Assembly (NCBI RefSeq): GCF_022179405.1
Contig: NZ_BPQT01000007.1
Coordinates: 1 to 64,000, forward strand
From: Methylobacterium marchantiae
GTDB taxonomy: Bacteria; Pseudomonadota; Alphaproteobacteria; Rhizobiales; Beijerinckiaceae
Reading direction: 5' to 3'
DNA: 64,000 bases
Shown here: positions 37,819 to 45,989 of the stretch, piece after piece
How positions within the stretch are numbered: position 1 is the first letter of the stretch
Layout of the letters: each line of letters begins with the position of its first letter
Made by a program: the position numbers and the translations under genes
Notes under the pieces: model-generated
Told to the model about the DNA's origin: nothing
The model's input: the letters and a program-made list of their open reading frames with translations, nothing else
Database searches by the model: none

Positions 37819-38712
37819 TCAGCGCGCCCGCTCGCTCTTGATGACGAAGCGGGCCACGATCGAGAGGGCGAGGATCGTGGCGGTGATGAGAAGGGCGCCT
37901 GCCCAGGCGAGCTGCTGCCAGTTCGAGTAGGGCGAGAGCGCGAACTGATAGATCATGACCGGGAGGTTCGGGATGCCTCCCATGAGATTGGGCGAAAACC
38001 AGTTGTTGTTGTTGAGCGCGGTGAAGAGCAGCGGCGCGGTCTCGCCGGCGATGCGGGCCAGGGCCAGGATGATGCCAGTGACGATGCCCGCGCTGGCCCC
38101 GCGCCAGGTGATGCTCTTGATGACGACGGAGGGCGGGGCGCCGAGCGCCGCGCCTGCCTCGCGCAGGGTCGAGGGCACGAGGCGGAGCATGTCCTCGGTG
38201 GTGCGCACGATCACCGGGGTGGCGATGATGGCGAGCGCGACCCCGCCGGCCCAGCCCGAATAGGTCCCCATAGGCCGCACCATCAGGGTGTAGACGAACA
38301 AGCCGATCAGGATCGAAGGGGCGGAGAGCAGGATATCGTTGAGGAAGCGGATGAGGTCGGCGAGCTTCGAATTGCGGCCGTATTCGGCGAGATAGGTGCC
38401 CGCCATGACGCCCACCGGCGTCGCGATGACGATGCCGATGAGGGTCAGGACCAGGCTGCCCAAGATGGCGTTGGCGATGCCGCCGCCTTCCGAGCCGGGG
38501 CCCGGCGTCGGCTCGGTGAAGAGTAGCGGCGAGAAGCCCTTCACGCCCTCGACGATGAGCATGAGCAGGATCGAGCCGAGCACGACGATGCCGATCAGCG
38601 TGGCGATCGTGCTGCCGACGATGAGGAGCTTGTCGGCGACCCGGCGGCTCGACCGGATGCGGCTGGTGCGCACCGGAACGTCGGTGGCGGGGAGTGTTTT
38701 CACGGCGTCCAT
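37819..38712 (-). CDS. pstA: Phosphate ABC transporter permease PstA
   Basis: A 297-residue inner-membrane permease with six hydrophobic helices, the first near residues 28-55. The EAA-type cytoplasmic loop ([21 protein letters not shown]) lies near 180-200. The ATG at 38712 follows GGAGCCC, and pstC ends 17 bp upstream. A longer open frame extends into pstC but is not supported. Partner of PstC in the translocation pore. Confidence 0.95.
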   Translation of the reverse strand: MDAVKTLPATDVPVRTSRIRSSRRVADKLLIVGSTIATLIGIVVLGSILLMLIVEGVKGFSPLLFTEPTPGPGSEGGGIANAILGSLVLTLIGIVIATPVGVMAGTYLAEYGRNSKLADLIRFLNDILLSAPSILIGLFVYTLMVRPMGTYSGWAGGVALAIIATPVIVRTTEDMLRLVPSTLREAGAALGAPPSVVIKSITWRGASAGIVTGIILALARIAGETAPLLFTALNNNNWFSPNLMGGIPNLPVMIYQFALSPYSNWQQLAWAGALLITATILALSIVARFVIKSERAR

Positions 38713-38729
38713 GATGCGGGCTCCCGGGT

Positions 38730-39704
38730 TTAGGCGACCTTCACGCGCCGGACGAGCAGGCGCGCGATGATCAGGACGACGAAGGTGATGACGAAGAGGA
38801 TGCAGCCCAGTGCCATCAGCGAGCTCAGCTGAAGGCCGTCGGCCTCGTTGAACTCGTTGGCGATGCGCGATGCGATGGTGGAACCCGGATCGAACACGGA
38901 GGCCGAGAGCCGGTTGGCGTTGCCGATGACGAAGGTCACCGCCATGGTCTCGCCCAGCGCCCGGCCGAGGCCGAGCATTACTGCTCCGATGATCGAGACC
39001 GAAGCCTGCGGCACCAGCACGTGGCGGACCACCTCCCAGGTGGTGCAGCCGATGCCGTAGGCGCTCTCGCGCAGGACGGTCGGGATCTGGTCGAGCATGT
39101 CGCGGGTGATCGAGGCGACGAAGGGCACGATCATGATCGCGAGGATGATGCCGGCCGTCAGGATGCCGACGCCGGAGGGAACCCGCGCATAGAACAGCGT
39201 GCCGACGATGGGCAGGCCCTCGACGAGGCTCGACACCGGCATCTGCACGTAATGGGCGAAGAGCGGGGCGAAGATGAAGAGGCCCCACATGCCGTAGATG
39301 ATGCTCGGCACCGAGGCGAGGAGCTCGATCGTCATCGAGACGGGCTTGCGCGCCCAGCCGGGGCAGAGCTGCGTCAGGTAGACCGCGATGCCGATGGAGA
39401 TCGGTACGCCGATGACGAGGGCGAGGACGGCCGAGACCAGGGTGCCGACGATGGCAACGAGAGCACCATACTGCTCCTGGCCGATGTTCCAGGCGCTCGA
39501 GGTGATGAAGCCGGGGCCGAATTCGGCGAAGGCCGGCCATCCGCCGTAGGCGATCGAGGCGAGAATGCCGGCGAGGAAGAGGAGTACCAGCAGCGCCGAC
39601 GCGTAGGACGCGGCGCGGAAGAGCTGATCGCCGATCCCGCCCGGCTTCTTGCGAGCGGGGGAACCCGTGCGTGCCAGCGCGATCTGTTCAGTCAAGGCGG
39701 CCAT
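38730..39704 (-). CDS. pstC: Phosphate ABC transporter permease PstC
   Basis: A 324-residue inner-membrane permease. An N-terminal cytoplasmic segment (about 1-30) is followed by six hydrophobic helices and the EAA loop ([23 protein letters not shown], near 210-232). It forms the membrane channel with PstA. A stable hairpin lies in the 139-bp gap to pstS, which probably lowers pstC expression relative to the binding protein. Confidence 0.96.
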   Translation of the reverse strand: MAALTEQIALARTGSPARKKPGGIGDQLFRAASYASALLVLLFLAGILASIAYGGWPAFAEFGPGFITSSAWNIGQEQYGALVAIVGTLVSAVLALVIGVPISIGIAVYLTQLCPGWARKPVSMTIELLASVPSIIYGMWGLFIFAPLFAHYVQMPVSSLVEGLPIVGTLFYARVPSGVGILTAGIILAIMIVPFVASITRDMLDQIPTVLRESAYGIGCTTWEVVRHVLVPQASVSIIGAVMLGLGRALGETMAVTFVIGNANRLSASVFDPGSTIASRIANEFNEADGLQLSSLMALGCILFVITFVVLIIARLLVRRVKVA

Positions 39705-39787
39705 CCGACGTCTGCTTCTTCACCTTGAGGGGTCGTATAGTGCGAGGTAGCGAGTGGCGAGGTGGAACACCGGGTCATTTTGTGGAG

Positions 39788-39813
39788 CAGGCCCGGCGTA
39801 TTCGCCGAGCCTG
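39788..39813 (-). terminator. Intercistronic hairpin between pstS and pstC
   Basis: In the minus-strand RNA, CAGGCUCGGCG pairs with CGCCGGGCCUG across a 4-nt loop, with one G-U pair, giving an 11-bp stem. It follows the pstS stop by about 30 nt and lacks a U-tract. Such a structure would act as a partial attenuator or protect the pstS 3' end, as is common between binding-protein and permease genes. Confidence 0.6.
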
Positions 39814-39843
39814 TCGGGTCATGAGGCTGAGTCTGGCAGTGTC

Positions 39844-40878
39844 TTAGAAGACGGGCTTGCCGTCCTTGCCTTTGATCTCCTTCCACTCAGTGTGGACCAG
39901 GGAGACGACGTTCTCGGGTAGGGGCACGTAGTCGAGATCGCTGGCGAGCTTGTCGCCGTTCTTGTAGGCCCAGTCGAAGAACTTGAGCACCTCGGCTGAC
40001 TTCGCCGGATCGGCCGGGTCCTTGTAGACGAGGATGAAGGTCGCGGCCGTGATCGGCCAGGCATCGTCGCCGGCCTGGTTGACCAGCGAGATGCCGAAGC
40101 CCGGAGCGGCTTTCCAATCGGCGGCAGCAGCGGCGGCCTGGAAGGCCTTGTCGTCGGGAAGCGGGAACTTGCCGGCCTTGTTCTGGATCAGGGCGTAGCT
40201 CAGCTTGTTCTGCTTGGCGTAGGCCGATTCCACATAGCCGATGGAGTTCGGAACCTGCTTGACGGTGGCAGTGACGCCCTCGTTGCCCTTGCCGCCCTGG
40301 CCGGCGGGCCAGCTGACGGTGGTGGCCGCACCGAATTCCTTCTTCCAGGTCTCGGAGGCCGAGCTCAGGTAGCTGGTGAAGATGTTGGTCGTGCCCGACG
40401 CGTCCGAACGATAGACTGGGGTGATCGGTGCATCGGGAAGCTTGACGCCCTCGTTGATGGCGGCGATCTTCGCGTCGCTCCACTTAGTGATCTTGTTGGC
40501 GTAGATATCGGCGACGAGTTCGCCGGTCAGCTTCAGTTTGCCCGGCTCGACGCCGGCGATGTTCACCACGGTGACGACGCCGCCCATGACGGTGGGAAAC
40601 TGAACGAGACCGTCCTTCTCCAGGGCAGCTCCCTTCAGCGGCGCGTCAGTGGCGCCGAAATCGACGGTCTTGGCTTGGATCTGCTTGATGCCGCCGCCGG
40701 ACCCGATCGACTGGTAATTGAGGCCGGTGCCGGTCTCCTTACGGTAAGCTTCCGCCCATTTGGAATAGACTGGGAACGGGAAGGTCGCTCCGGCGCCAGT
40801 GATGTCGGCGGCCTGGGCGAAGGCGCCGAACTGAGCGGTCGCGAGCCCGAGGGCAAGGACGAGATGCAAGGGTTTCAC
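39844..40878 (-). CDS. pstS: Periplasmic phosphate-binding protein PstS
   Basis: A 344-residue exported protein. The start is GTG at 40878 with GGAGAG upstream. The signal peptide ends near AQA-A. Phosphate ligands are recognisable in TGAGATFPFPVY, GSGGGIKQ, FGATDAP and SDASGTTNIF. It delivers phosphate to PstCA. First gene of the operon; a three-repeat Pho box lies about 100 bp upstream. Confidence 0.96.
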   Translation of the reverse strand: MKPLHLVLALGLATAQFGAFAQAADITGAGATFPFPVYSKWAEAYRKETGTGLNYQSIGSGGGIKQIQAKTVDFGATDAPLKGAALEKDGLVQFPTVMGGVVTVVNIAGVEPGKLKLTGELVADIYANKITKWSDAKIAAINEGVKLPDAPITPVYRSDASGTTNIFTSYLSSASETWKKEFGAATTVSWPAGQGGKGNEGVTATVKQVPNSIGYVESAYAKQNKLSYALIQNKAGKFPLPDDKAFQAAAAAADWKAAPGFGISLVNQAGDDAWPITAATFILVYKDPADPAKSAEVLKFFDWAYKNGDKLASDLDYVPLPENVVSLVHTEWKEIKGKDGKPVF

Positions 40879-40975
40879 GGTGGCTCTCCGTAATCTGTCG
40901 AGGCGCTGTACGTGCCGCGCTGCGAGGGCGTTCCCTGCTGCAGCGCACCGTTACCTGCCCGATGATGCCGGCTCT

Positions 40976-41004
40976 ATGACGGAGCCATGACAGATGGATG
41001 ACAG
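40976..41004 (-). promoter_or_regulatory. Pho box (three PhoB repeats)
   Basis: On the minus strand the sequence CTGTCAT-CCAT-CTGTCAT-GGCT-CCGTCAT carries three 7-bp PhoB half-sites at 11-bp spacing. The first two match the classical 18-bp Pho box closely. It lies about 98 bp upstream of the pstS GTG, reading in the same direction, so PhoB-dependent induction of the operon under phosphate starvation is well supported. Confidence 0.88.
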
Positions 41005-41169
41005 CGATGGCGCTCAAGCCGCATCGGCTGTGAGGGAGCGCGGAAAATCGACGCTTAAAGCGACCCGCTAACGTGGCGGCACGGTTTCGCGGCCTCGTGC
41101 GTTGTAGCTTAAGACGAGGGCGATGATGGGGCGTCCCGTCTTGAGCAGCCGTCTTGGAAGGTCACGGAC

Positions 41170-41421
41170 GTGGAGAACGAATCGAACGTGACACGCACTG
41201 GCGGTGACGGCGATGCCGCCTTTCTTGCCTTGCATGCGCGCAGGGAGGACTTGGAGCGCGACCTCTCCTTCGCCCAGCAACGTCAACAGTTCGGCACCGA
41301 TCCGAGCGAGGTGGCGAAAGCTGGTGAAGAAGAGCGTGCCTTGCTGGCGGACCTCGACGCAGTGATGACTCAGATCCGCGCCGCCGAATACCAGCGCATG
41401 CCGGGAGCACGCCGTTGGTAG
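41170..41421 (+). CDS. Small coiled-coil protein, hypothetical
   Basis: An 83-residue hydrophilic protein from GTG 41170 with GGAAGG about 9 bases upstream. Residues 15-72 are rich in A, E, L, Q and R, with a heptad-like pattern (LHARREDLERDLSFAQQRQQ, then EEERALLADLDAVMTQIRAAE) suggesting a helical hairpin or coiled coil. No family is recognised. It is divergent from pstS, so the Pho box region may also affect it. Confidence 0.55.
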   Translation: MENESNVTRTGGDGDAAFLALHARREDLERDLSFAQQRQQFGTDPSEVAKAGEEERALLADLDAVMTQIRAAEYQRMPGARRW

Positions 41422-41524
41422 CGGTCGAGGCTTGTCGAGTGGTCAGAGACTAAATATGCGGAATCGAACCGCGAAGGAACGGTCCGAGTCTCTCGAGAAT
41501 TGATGAAGATAGCTGCAAGAACGA

Positions 41525-41734
41525 TCAGCCCACTCGGCGGCGGTCGCGTTCCTTGTGGCGCAGGCGCAGGAGCAGATCGATCTGTCCATCGGGAATCGGC
41601 TGCGTGTCGAACGTGTCTTCGTAGATCGCGCGGAGGGCGCCACCGAGATGGTGGCGGGTGGGGCTTGTCAGAATCGGCAGCCCGTCCGCTTCGTCCACAG
41701 GCCGGGGATCGGTCTCGCCGCCTCCCAGATCCAT
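41525..41734 (-). CDS. nepR: NepR-like anti-sigma factor
   Basis: A 69-residue protein from ATG 41734, with GGAAGGA eight bases upstream on the minus strand. The segment LGGALRAIYEDTFDTQPIPDGQIDLLLRL (residues 30-58) matches the NepR signature: an LRxxY helix, then P(I/V)PD, then a DLLxxL helix. NepR binds and silences the extracytoplasmic sigma factor EcfG until phosphorylated PhyR takes it over, in the alphaproteobacterial general stress response. NepR normally lies beside ecfG and phyR; neither is here, so this is an orphan or paralogue. The tail is basic (HKERDRRRVG). Confidence 0.75.
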   Translation of the reverse strand: MDLGGGETDPRPVDEADGLPILTSPTRHHLGGALRAIYEDTFDTQPIPDGQIDLLLRLRHKERDRRRVG

Positions 41735-41834
41735 CACGCATTCCTTCCAGATGTGCCGACGCGGTTTCGACGAACTCCATGCGTCACTGTCAAACCATCG
41801 ATGAAGATGGTTAACCAACGGTTAACGCGGTGCC

Positions 41835-43508
41835 TTATGCATCCGCGGATTGGAGTAGCCGGGCAGCAGCCGCACGCGCCTCGTCGGTGACCGTAGCGCC
41901 GGCAAGCATCCGTGCGATCTCTTCCCGGCGCTCCGGTGCTTCCAAGGCGGAGACGCGCGTCGCGACACGGTCCCGGCCTCTCACGGGGTCCTTGGCGATG
42001 AGGAAATGTGTCTCGGCGCGCGCGGCGACCTGCGGAGCATGGGTCACCGCCACGACCTGAACCCCCGCAGCGAGGCGGGCAAGGCGCGCCCCGATGGCAT
42101 CGGCCACGGCACCGCCGACGCCGGTATCGATCTCGTCGAAGATCAGGGTAGGGGCGGACCCCTTGTCGGCGAGTACGACCTTGAGGGCGAGCATGAATCG
42201 CGAGAGTTCGCCACCCGAAGCCACCTTCATCATCGGACCGGGCCGCGTTCCGGGATTTGTCTGGGCCCAGAATTCCACCCGATCGGCGCCCGCCGAATCC
42301 CGTGATTCGGGGTCCGTGACGATTTCCGTGATGAAACGTGCGCGTTCCAGCTTCAACGGTGGAAGTTCTGCCTTCACGGCAACGTCGAGCGACTTGGCGG
42401 CCTTGCGGCGTCCCTCACTGAGCTTCGTCGCGGCCTTGGCATAGGCTGCCTCGGCCTGGGCGAGGGTCGCTTCGAGCCCACCGAGGGCTTCTTCGCCTGC
42501 ATCGATGGCGGCAACCTCAGACTCGTAGCGCTGGCGCAGGGCGGCGAGATCGTCCACCGGTACCTGATATTTGCGGGAGGCGGCCCGCAGGGCGAACAAC
42601 CGCTCCTCCACCTGCTCCAGTTCGCGTGGATCGAACTCCGATTCGCGCAGAGCCGAATCGAGGACGGAATGAGCCTCGTCGAGAGCAGCGAGGGCGGCGT
42701 CCAGGGCCGCGATGCAAGGCTCGACGAGGGCCGGGATCTGGCTCACCCGCCGCTCCAGCTTGCGCATGGCCGAGGACAGGTGGGACACGGCAGAATTGGG
42801 GCCGCCCGCCGCGTCGATCGCCTCGGTGAGTTCGCGCGCCACCTTCTCGCTCTGCTGCATGATCATGCGGCGCTCTGCCAGCGACGTCTCCTCACCGGAC
42901 TGGGGATCGAGTGTCTCGAGCTCAGAAGCCGCATGGCGCAGGAAATCGACCTCCTTGCGCGCGCCCTCGACCTTGGCGCGGTGCTCGGACAGAGCGGCAC
43001 GAGCTCCGCGCACGTGCTTGGCCGCCTCGCCAACCGCCGCGAGAGGCGCCTGCAAGCCACCAAAGGCATCGAGAATGGCGCGATGAGTACCGGGATCGGC
43101 CAGGGCGCGGTCGTCGTGCTGCCCGTGGATCTCGACGAGGGCAGCCCCGATGGCTCGCAGCACCTGCACGCCCACGGGCTGATCGTTGACGAAAGCACGG
43201 GTACGGCCATCGGCCATCTGCACGCGCCGCAGGATCAAGTCGCCTTCGGTATCGATGTCGGCCTCAGCCGCGAGCCGGCGGGCGAGATGATCGAGGGGCA
43301 CGTCGAACACGGCGGTGACACCGCCTTGCCCTTCGCCATGGCGGACCAGACCGCCATCGCCGCGTCCACCCAGCGCCAGTGCGAAGGCGTCGAGCAAGAT
43401 CGACTTACCCGCGCCCGTCTCCCCGGTCAGGACACTGAGGCCTTCGCGGAAATTCAGGGCGAGCTTGTCGATGAGAACGATGTCGCGGATCGCGAGCTGG
43501 CTCAGCAT
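41835..43508 (-). CDS. recN: DNA repair ATPase RecN
   Basis: A 557-residue SMC-like protein acting in double-strand break repair. Walker A GETGAGKS is at 29-36, followed by the Q-loop region EIHGQHDD. A central coiled-coil region spans about 160-370. The C-terminal signature ASGGELSRFMLAL and Walker B PTLIFDEIDTGVGG complete the ATPase. Length is typical. It is the last gene of the long leftward envelope block; the NepR-like gene lies 100 bp beyond. Confidence 0.97.
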   Translation of the reverse strand: MLSQLAIRDIVLIDKLALNFREGLSVLTGETGAGKSILLDAFALALGGRGDGGLVRHGEGQGGVTAVFDVPLDHLARRLAAEADIDTEGDLILRRVQMADGRTRAFVNDQPVGVQVLRAIGAALVEIHGQHDDRALADPGTHRAILDAFGGLQAPLAAVGEAAKHVRGARAALSEHRAKVEGARKEVDFLRHAASELETLDPQSGEETSLAERRMIMQQSEKVARELTEAIDAAGGPNSAVSHLSSAMRKLERRVSQIPALVEPCIAALDAALAALDEAHSVLDSALRESEFDPRELEQVEERLFALRAASRKYQVPVDDLAALRQRYESEVAAIDAGEEALGGLEATLAQAEAAYAKAATKLSEGRRKAAKSLDVAVKAELPPLKLERARFITEIVTDPESRDSAGADRVEFWAQTNPGTRPGPMMKVASGGELSRFMLALKVVLADKGSAPTLIFDEIDTGVGGAVADAIGARLARLAAGVQVVAVTHAPQVAARAETHFLIAKDPVRGRDRVATRVSALEAPERREEIARMLAGATVTDEARAAAARLLQSADA

Positions 43509-43624
43509 GCCGCGGGTTTGGCCTCGTTGGATACGGTGGCCACGTCTTACGGCGAAGCGGCGACCGCTTCACTCTAAAAATGATCCACGGCCGAACGCTT
43601 CTCGTCGCGGGCCTGACCTGTGGG

Positions 43625-44503
43625 CTAGCGTGCGTCGGCAGTGCGACCGACGACGCCGCGATAGACCTTGCTCAGCCAGGACGACTTCTCTTCGCGGGGC
43701 TCGAGACCACCGTTCTGGAGGAGTGCGAACGCGTCCTTGTACCAGGGGCTGTCGGGGAAGTTGTGACCGAGCACGGCAGCTGCGGTCTGAGCCTCGGCGG
43801 TAATGCCAAGAGCCATATAGGCTTCCACCAGACGTTCCAGCGCCTCCTCGGCGTGGCGGGTCGTCTGGTACTTGCTCACCACGTCGCGGAAGCGATTGAT
43901 CGCGGCGGGGAAGTTGCGACGCTCCAGGTAGAATCGGCCGACTTCCATCTCCTTGCCGGCGAGCTGATCGCGGGTGATCTGGATCTTGGCCTTGGCGTCA
44001 GCTGCGTATTCGGAGGTCGGGTATTTCTGAACAAGCTCCTGAAGCCCAGCCAGCGCCTTCTCGGAGCGGTCCTGATCACGGGTCACGTCAGGAATTTGCT
44101 TATAGTGCGACATCGCCATCAGATACTGGGCGTAGGCCGCGTCCTTGCTCGCCGGATGACGCTGAAGGTAACGCTTCGAAGCGTTGATAGCGTCGTCGTA
44201 CTTCGCGCCCTCGTAGTTCGAGTAGGCCGTCATCAGTAGCGCTTTGCGCGACCAATCGGAATACGCATAGGCCTTGTCGAGTTCGCCGAATTTCTTCGAG
44301 GCGGCCTCGTAGTCCTTGTCTTCCATCTTCGCCAAGCCCTCGCTGTAGAGCTTGTCGGCCGGAACGTCGGGAATGACTTCGGGCTTGTACTTCTCGGCGA
44401 AGGGATTGATCGAGTCGAGGGCATCGCAGCCACCGAGGCCGAAGCCGCACAGCGTCAGGAGCACGGCTGCCGTCGCCCCGCGGTTACGATCGTTGAGACG
44501 CAT
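43625..44503 (-). CDS. bamD: Outer-membrane assembly lipoprotein BamD
   Basis: A 292-residue lipoprotein of the BAM complex, which inserts beta-barrels into the outer membrane. The lipobox is GLGG-C with acylated C26. TPR-like helical repeats follow (for example YSEGLAKMEDKDYEAASKKFGELDK and the HPASKDAAYAQYLMAMSHYKQ element). The C-terminal tail (GGLEPREEKSSWLSKVYRGVVG) extends beyond the E. coli protein, as in other alphaproteobacteria. It lies between lpxC and recN, all leftward. Confidence 0.94.
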   Translation of the reverse strand: MRLNDRNRGATAAVLLTLCGFGLGGCDALDSINPFAEKYKPEVIPDVPADKLYSEGLAKMEDKDYEAASKKFGELDKAYAYSDWSRKALLMTAYSNYEGAKYDDAINASKRYLQRHPASKDAAYAQYLMAMSHYKQIPDVTRDQDRSEKALAGLQELVQKYPTSEYAADAKAKIQITRDQLAGKEMEVGRFYLERRNFPAAINRFRDVVSKYQTTRHAEEALERLVEAYMALGITAEAQTAAAVLGHNFPDSPWYKDAFALLQNGGLEPREEKSSWLSKVYRGVVGRTADAR

Positions 44504-44725
44504 TCCGGTTCCCCCAACAGATACGCCCGGCGACCGGGCCGCATCGTCAAGCCATCACAATTGTCGGTCGAGCGGCTGACGGCACGATGCCTCGGCCCAT
44601 GTACCTCGATGGGGCACATGCGACCTCGCCTCTTGTCACGGACGATTTACCAGTGGCGTCCGATTTGGGCGTGAAAGCGGCGGCCGCGCGGCTTACGCAA
44701 TCGAAGCGAGGATGTGGCTTGGAAG

Positions 44726-45673
44726 TTACATATCGCCCGCGAAGGCGGCGATGCCGAGACCTACGCCGAACTCGGACCTGGAGGTCTCGCGGCGGGTGCC
44801 CTGTGCTTCGACGATCGTGTAATTGGCACGATCGGAGAAGAGGGCGTCGAGGACGCCGACATTCATCCGGTGGCCGCCGCAATAGGACCGGTAGGCACCC
44901 TGGATCGGCAGGCCGGCGAGAGCCAGGTCTCCGACAGCGTCGAGATACTTGTGTCTCACGAACTCATCGGCGTAGCGCAGGCCCTCAGGGTTGACGACGG
45001 CGCTCTCGCCGACGGCGACGGTGTTTTCGAGGGACGCGCCGAGCGCGAAGCCCGCTTTCCAGTAGCGCTCCACATCCTTCATCATACCGAAGGTGCGGGC
45101 GTTGGCGATCTCGCGGCGGTAGGCGGCGGGGTTCAGGTCCATCGCCTTGCGGCTGCGGCCGATCACCGGATTGTCGAAGTCGATCTCCACGTCGAGGCGG
45201 AAGCCGCGGTCGATGGGGCGGAGTTCGGCGAAAGCGCGCCCGACTTCGATGCGGACGGTACGGAGAACCTTGATCCAGCGACGGGGTGCCCCGCAGGTGG
45301 TGACGCCGACGGCGTCTATGGCCTCGACGTAGAGACGGGCGCTGCCGTCGAGGATCGGCATTTCCGGCCCGTCGATCTCGACGAGGACGTTGTCGATGCC
45401 GAGCCCGTAGAGGGCGGACATCAGATGTTCGATGGTGGCGACCGCGCCGCTCTCTACGTCACCGATGACAGTGCACAATTCGGTGGCGGAGACGCAGGCG
45501 TGGTGGGCCTTGATGAGACGATCGTGGCCGGTGGGCATTCCAGTCCGGAGGAAGCAGATTCCGTGATTGGCCGCCGCGGGATGGAGAGTGATCTCCACTG
45601 GCTTTCCGGAGTGGACACCGATGCCGCGAAGAGCGGCTGGGCCCTTGAGAGTGATCTGTTGGTTCGTCCGCAT
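44726..45673 (-). CDS. lpxC: UDP-3-O-acyl-N-acetylglucosamine deacetylase LpxC
   Basis: A 315-residue zinc amidase that performs the committed step of lipid A synthesis. The catalytic Glu and zinc His are in TIEHLMSALYGLGIDN (near 81-96); the second zinc site HKYLDAVGD is near 240, and the catalytic His is in YCGGHRMN near 267. It lies downstream of ftsZ across a 316-bp gap with a strong hairpin, so it probably has its own promoter. Confidence 0.96.
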   Translation of the reverse strand: MRTNQQITLKGPAALRGIGVHSGKPVEITLHPAAANHGICFLRTGMPTGHDRLIKAHHACVSATELCTVIGDVESGAVATIEHLMSALYGLGIDNVLVEIDGPEMPILDGSARLYVEAIDAVGVTTCGAPRRWIKVLRTVRIEVGRAFAELRPIDRGFRLDVEIDFDNPVIGRSRKAMDLNPAAYRREIANARTFGMMKDVERYWKAGFALGASLENTVAVGESAVVNPEGLRYADEFVRHKYLDAVGDLALAGLPIQGAYRSYCGGHRMNVGVLDALFSDRANYTIVEAQGTRRETSRSEFGVGLGIAAFAGDM

Positions 45674-45923
45674 TCCCTAGCCCTCGGCCGTGATCAGGCT
45701 CGCTCTCCCTGAATTACGGGATTGCGCCGCCTCTGTGACCCGTCCGCTGCTTGAAGCCCCTGCGAGCGCTGACGGCGAAACCGCCGCGCCTTTTTCGTTC
45801 CAAAAATCGTATACGCGGGGGCCTCGGCGTTAGCCAAATCACGCTTTCTTACGCTCTGTTACAGACACGCTTTTGAGCGACGTTCTGGATAAGCGTGTTG
45901 GGACAATGATTTAACAGCAGGTT
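45674..45923. other. lpxC promoter region
   Basis: No gene is seen. This gap upstream of lpxC on the minus strand is less GC-rich in its middle (about 45780-45920) than the flanking coding DNA, as expected for a promoter. I cannot assign -35 and -10 elements with confidence. Confidence 0.4.
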
Positions 45924-45951
45924 AAGCCCGGGGTCCTGAGACCCCGGGCTT
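45924..45951 (-). terminator. Strong hairpin after ftsZ
   Basis: A perfect 12-bp stem AAGCCCGGGGTC/GACCCCGGGCTT with a 4-nt loop begins 38 nt after the ftsZ stop on the minus strand. No U-tract follows on that strand, so it may terminate weakly or stabilise the ftsQAZ transcript. Confidence 0.7.
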
Positions 45952-45989
45952 GTTGCATAAAAATCGCAACGACTGGTCTGCGCGACGTC

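Noticed and set aside
37819-39540. A 573-codon frame suggesting a PstC-PstA fusion
   Set aside because: The upstream part is pstC read out of frame. The real PstA starts at ATG 38712, 17 bp after the pstC stop.
41450-41475. tRNA-like T-arm (GCGGTTCGATTCCGC on the minus strand)
   Set aside because: No matching acceptor stem, D-arm or anticodon arm at the right distance, and no CCA context.
44526-44545. GC-rich imperfect hairpin upstream of bamD considered as a terminator of lpxC
   Set aside because: The stem is short and imperfect and no U-tract follows, so it was not listed.
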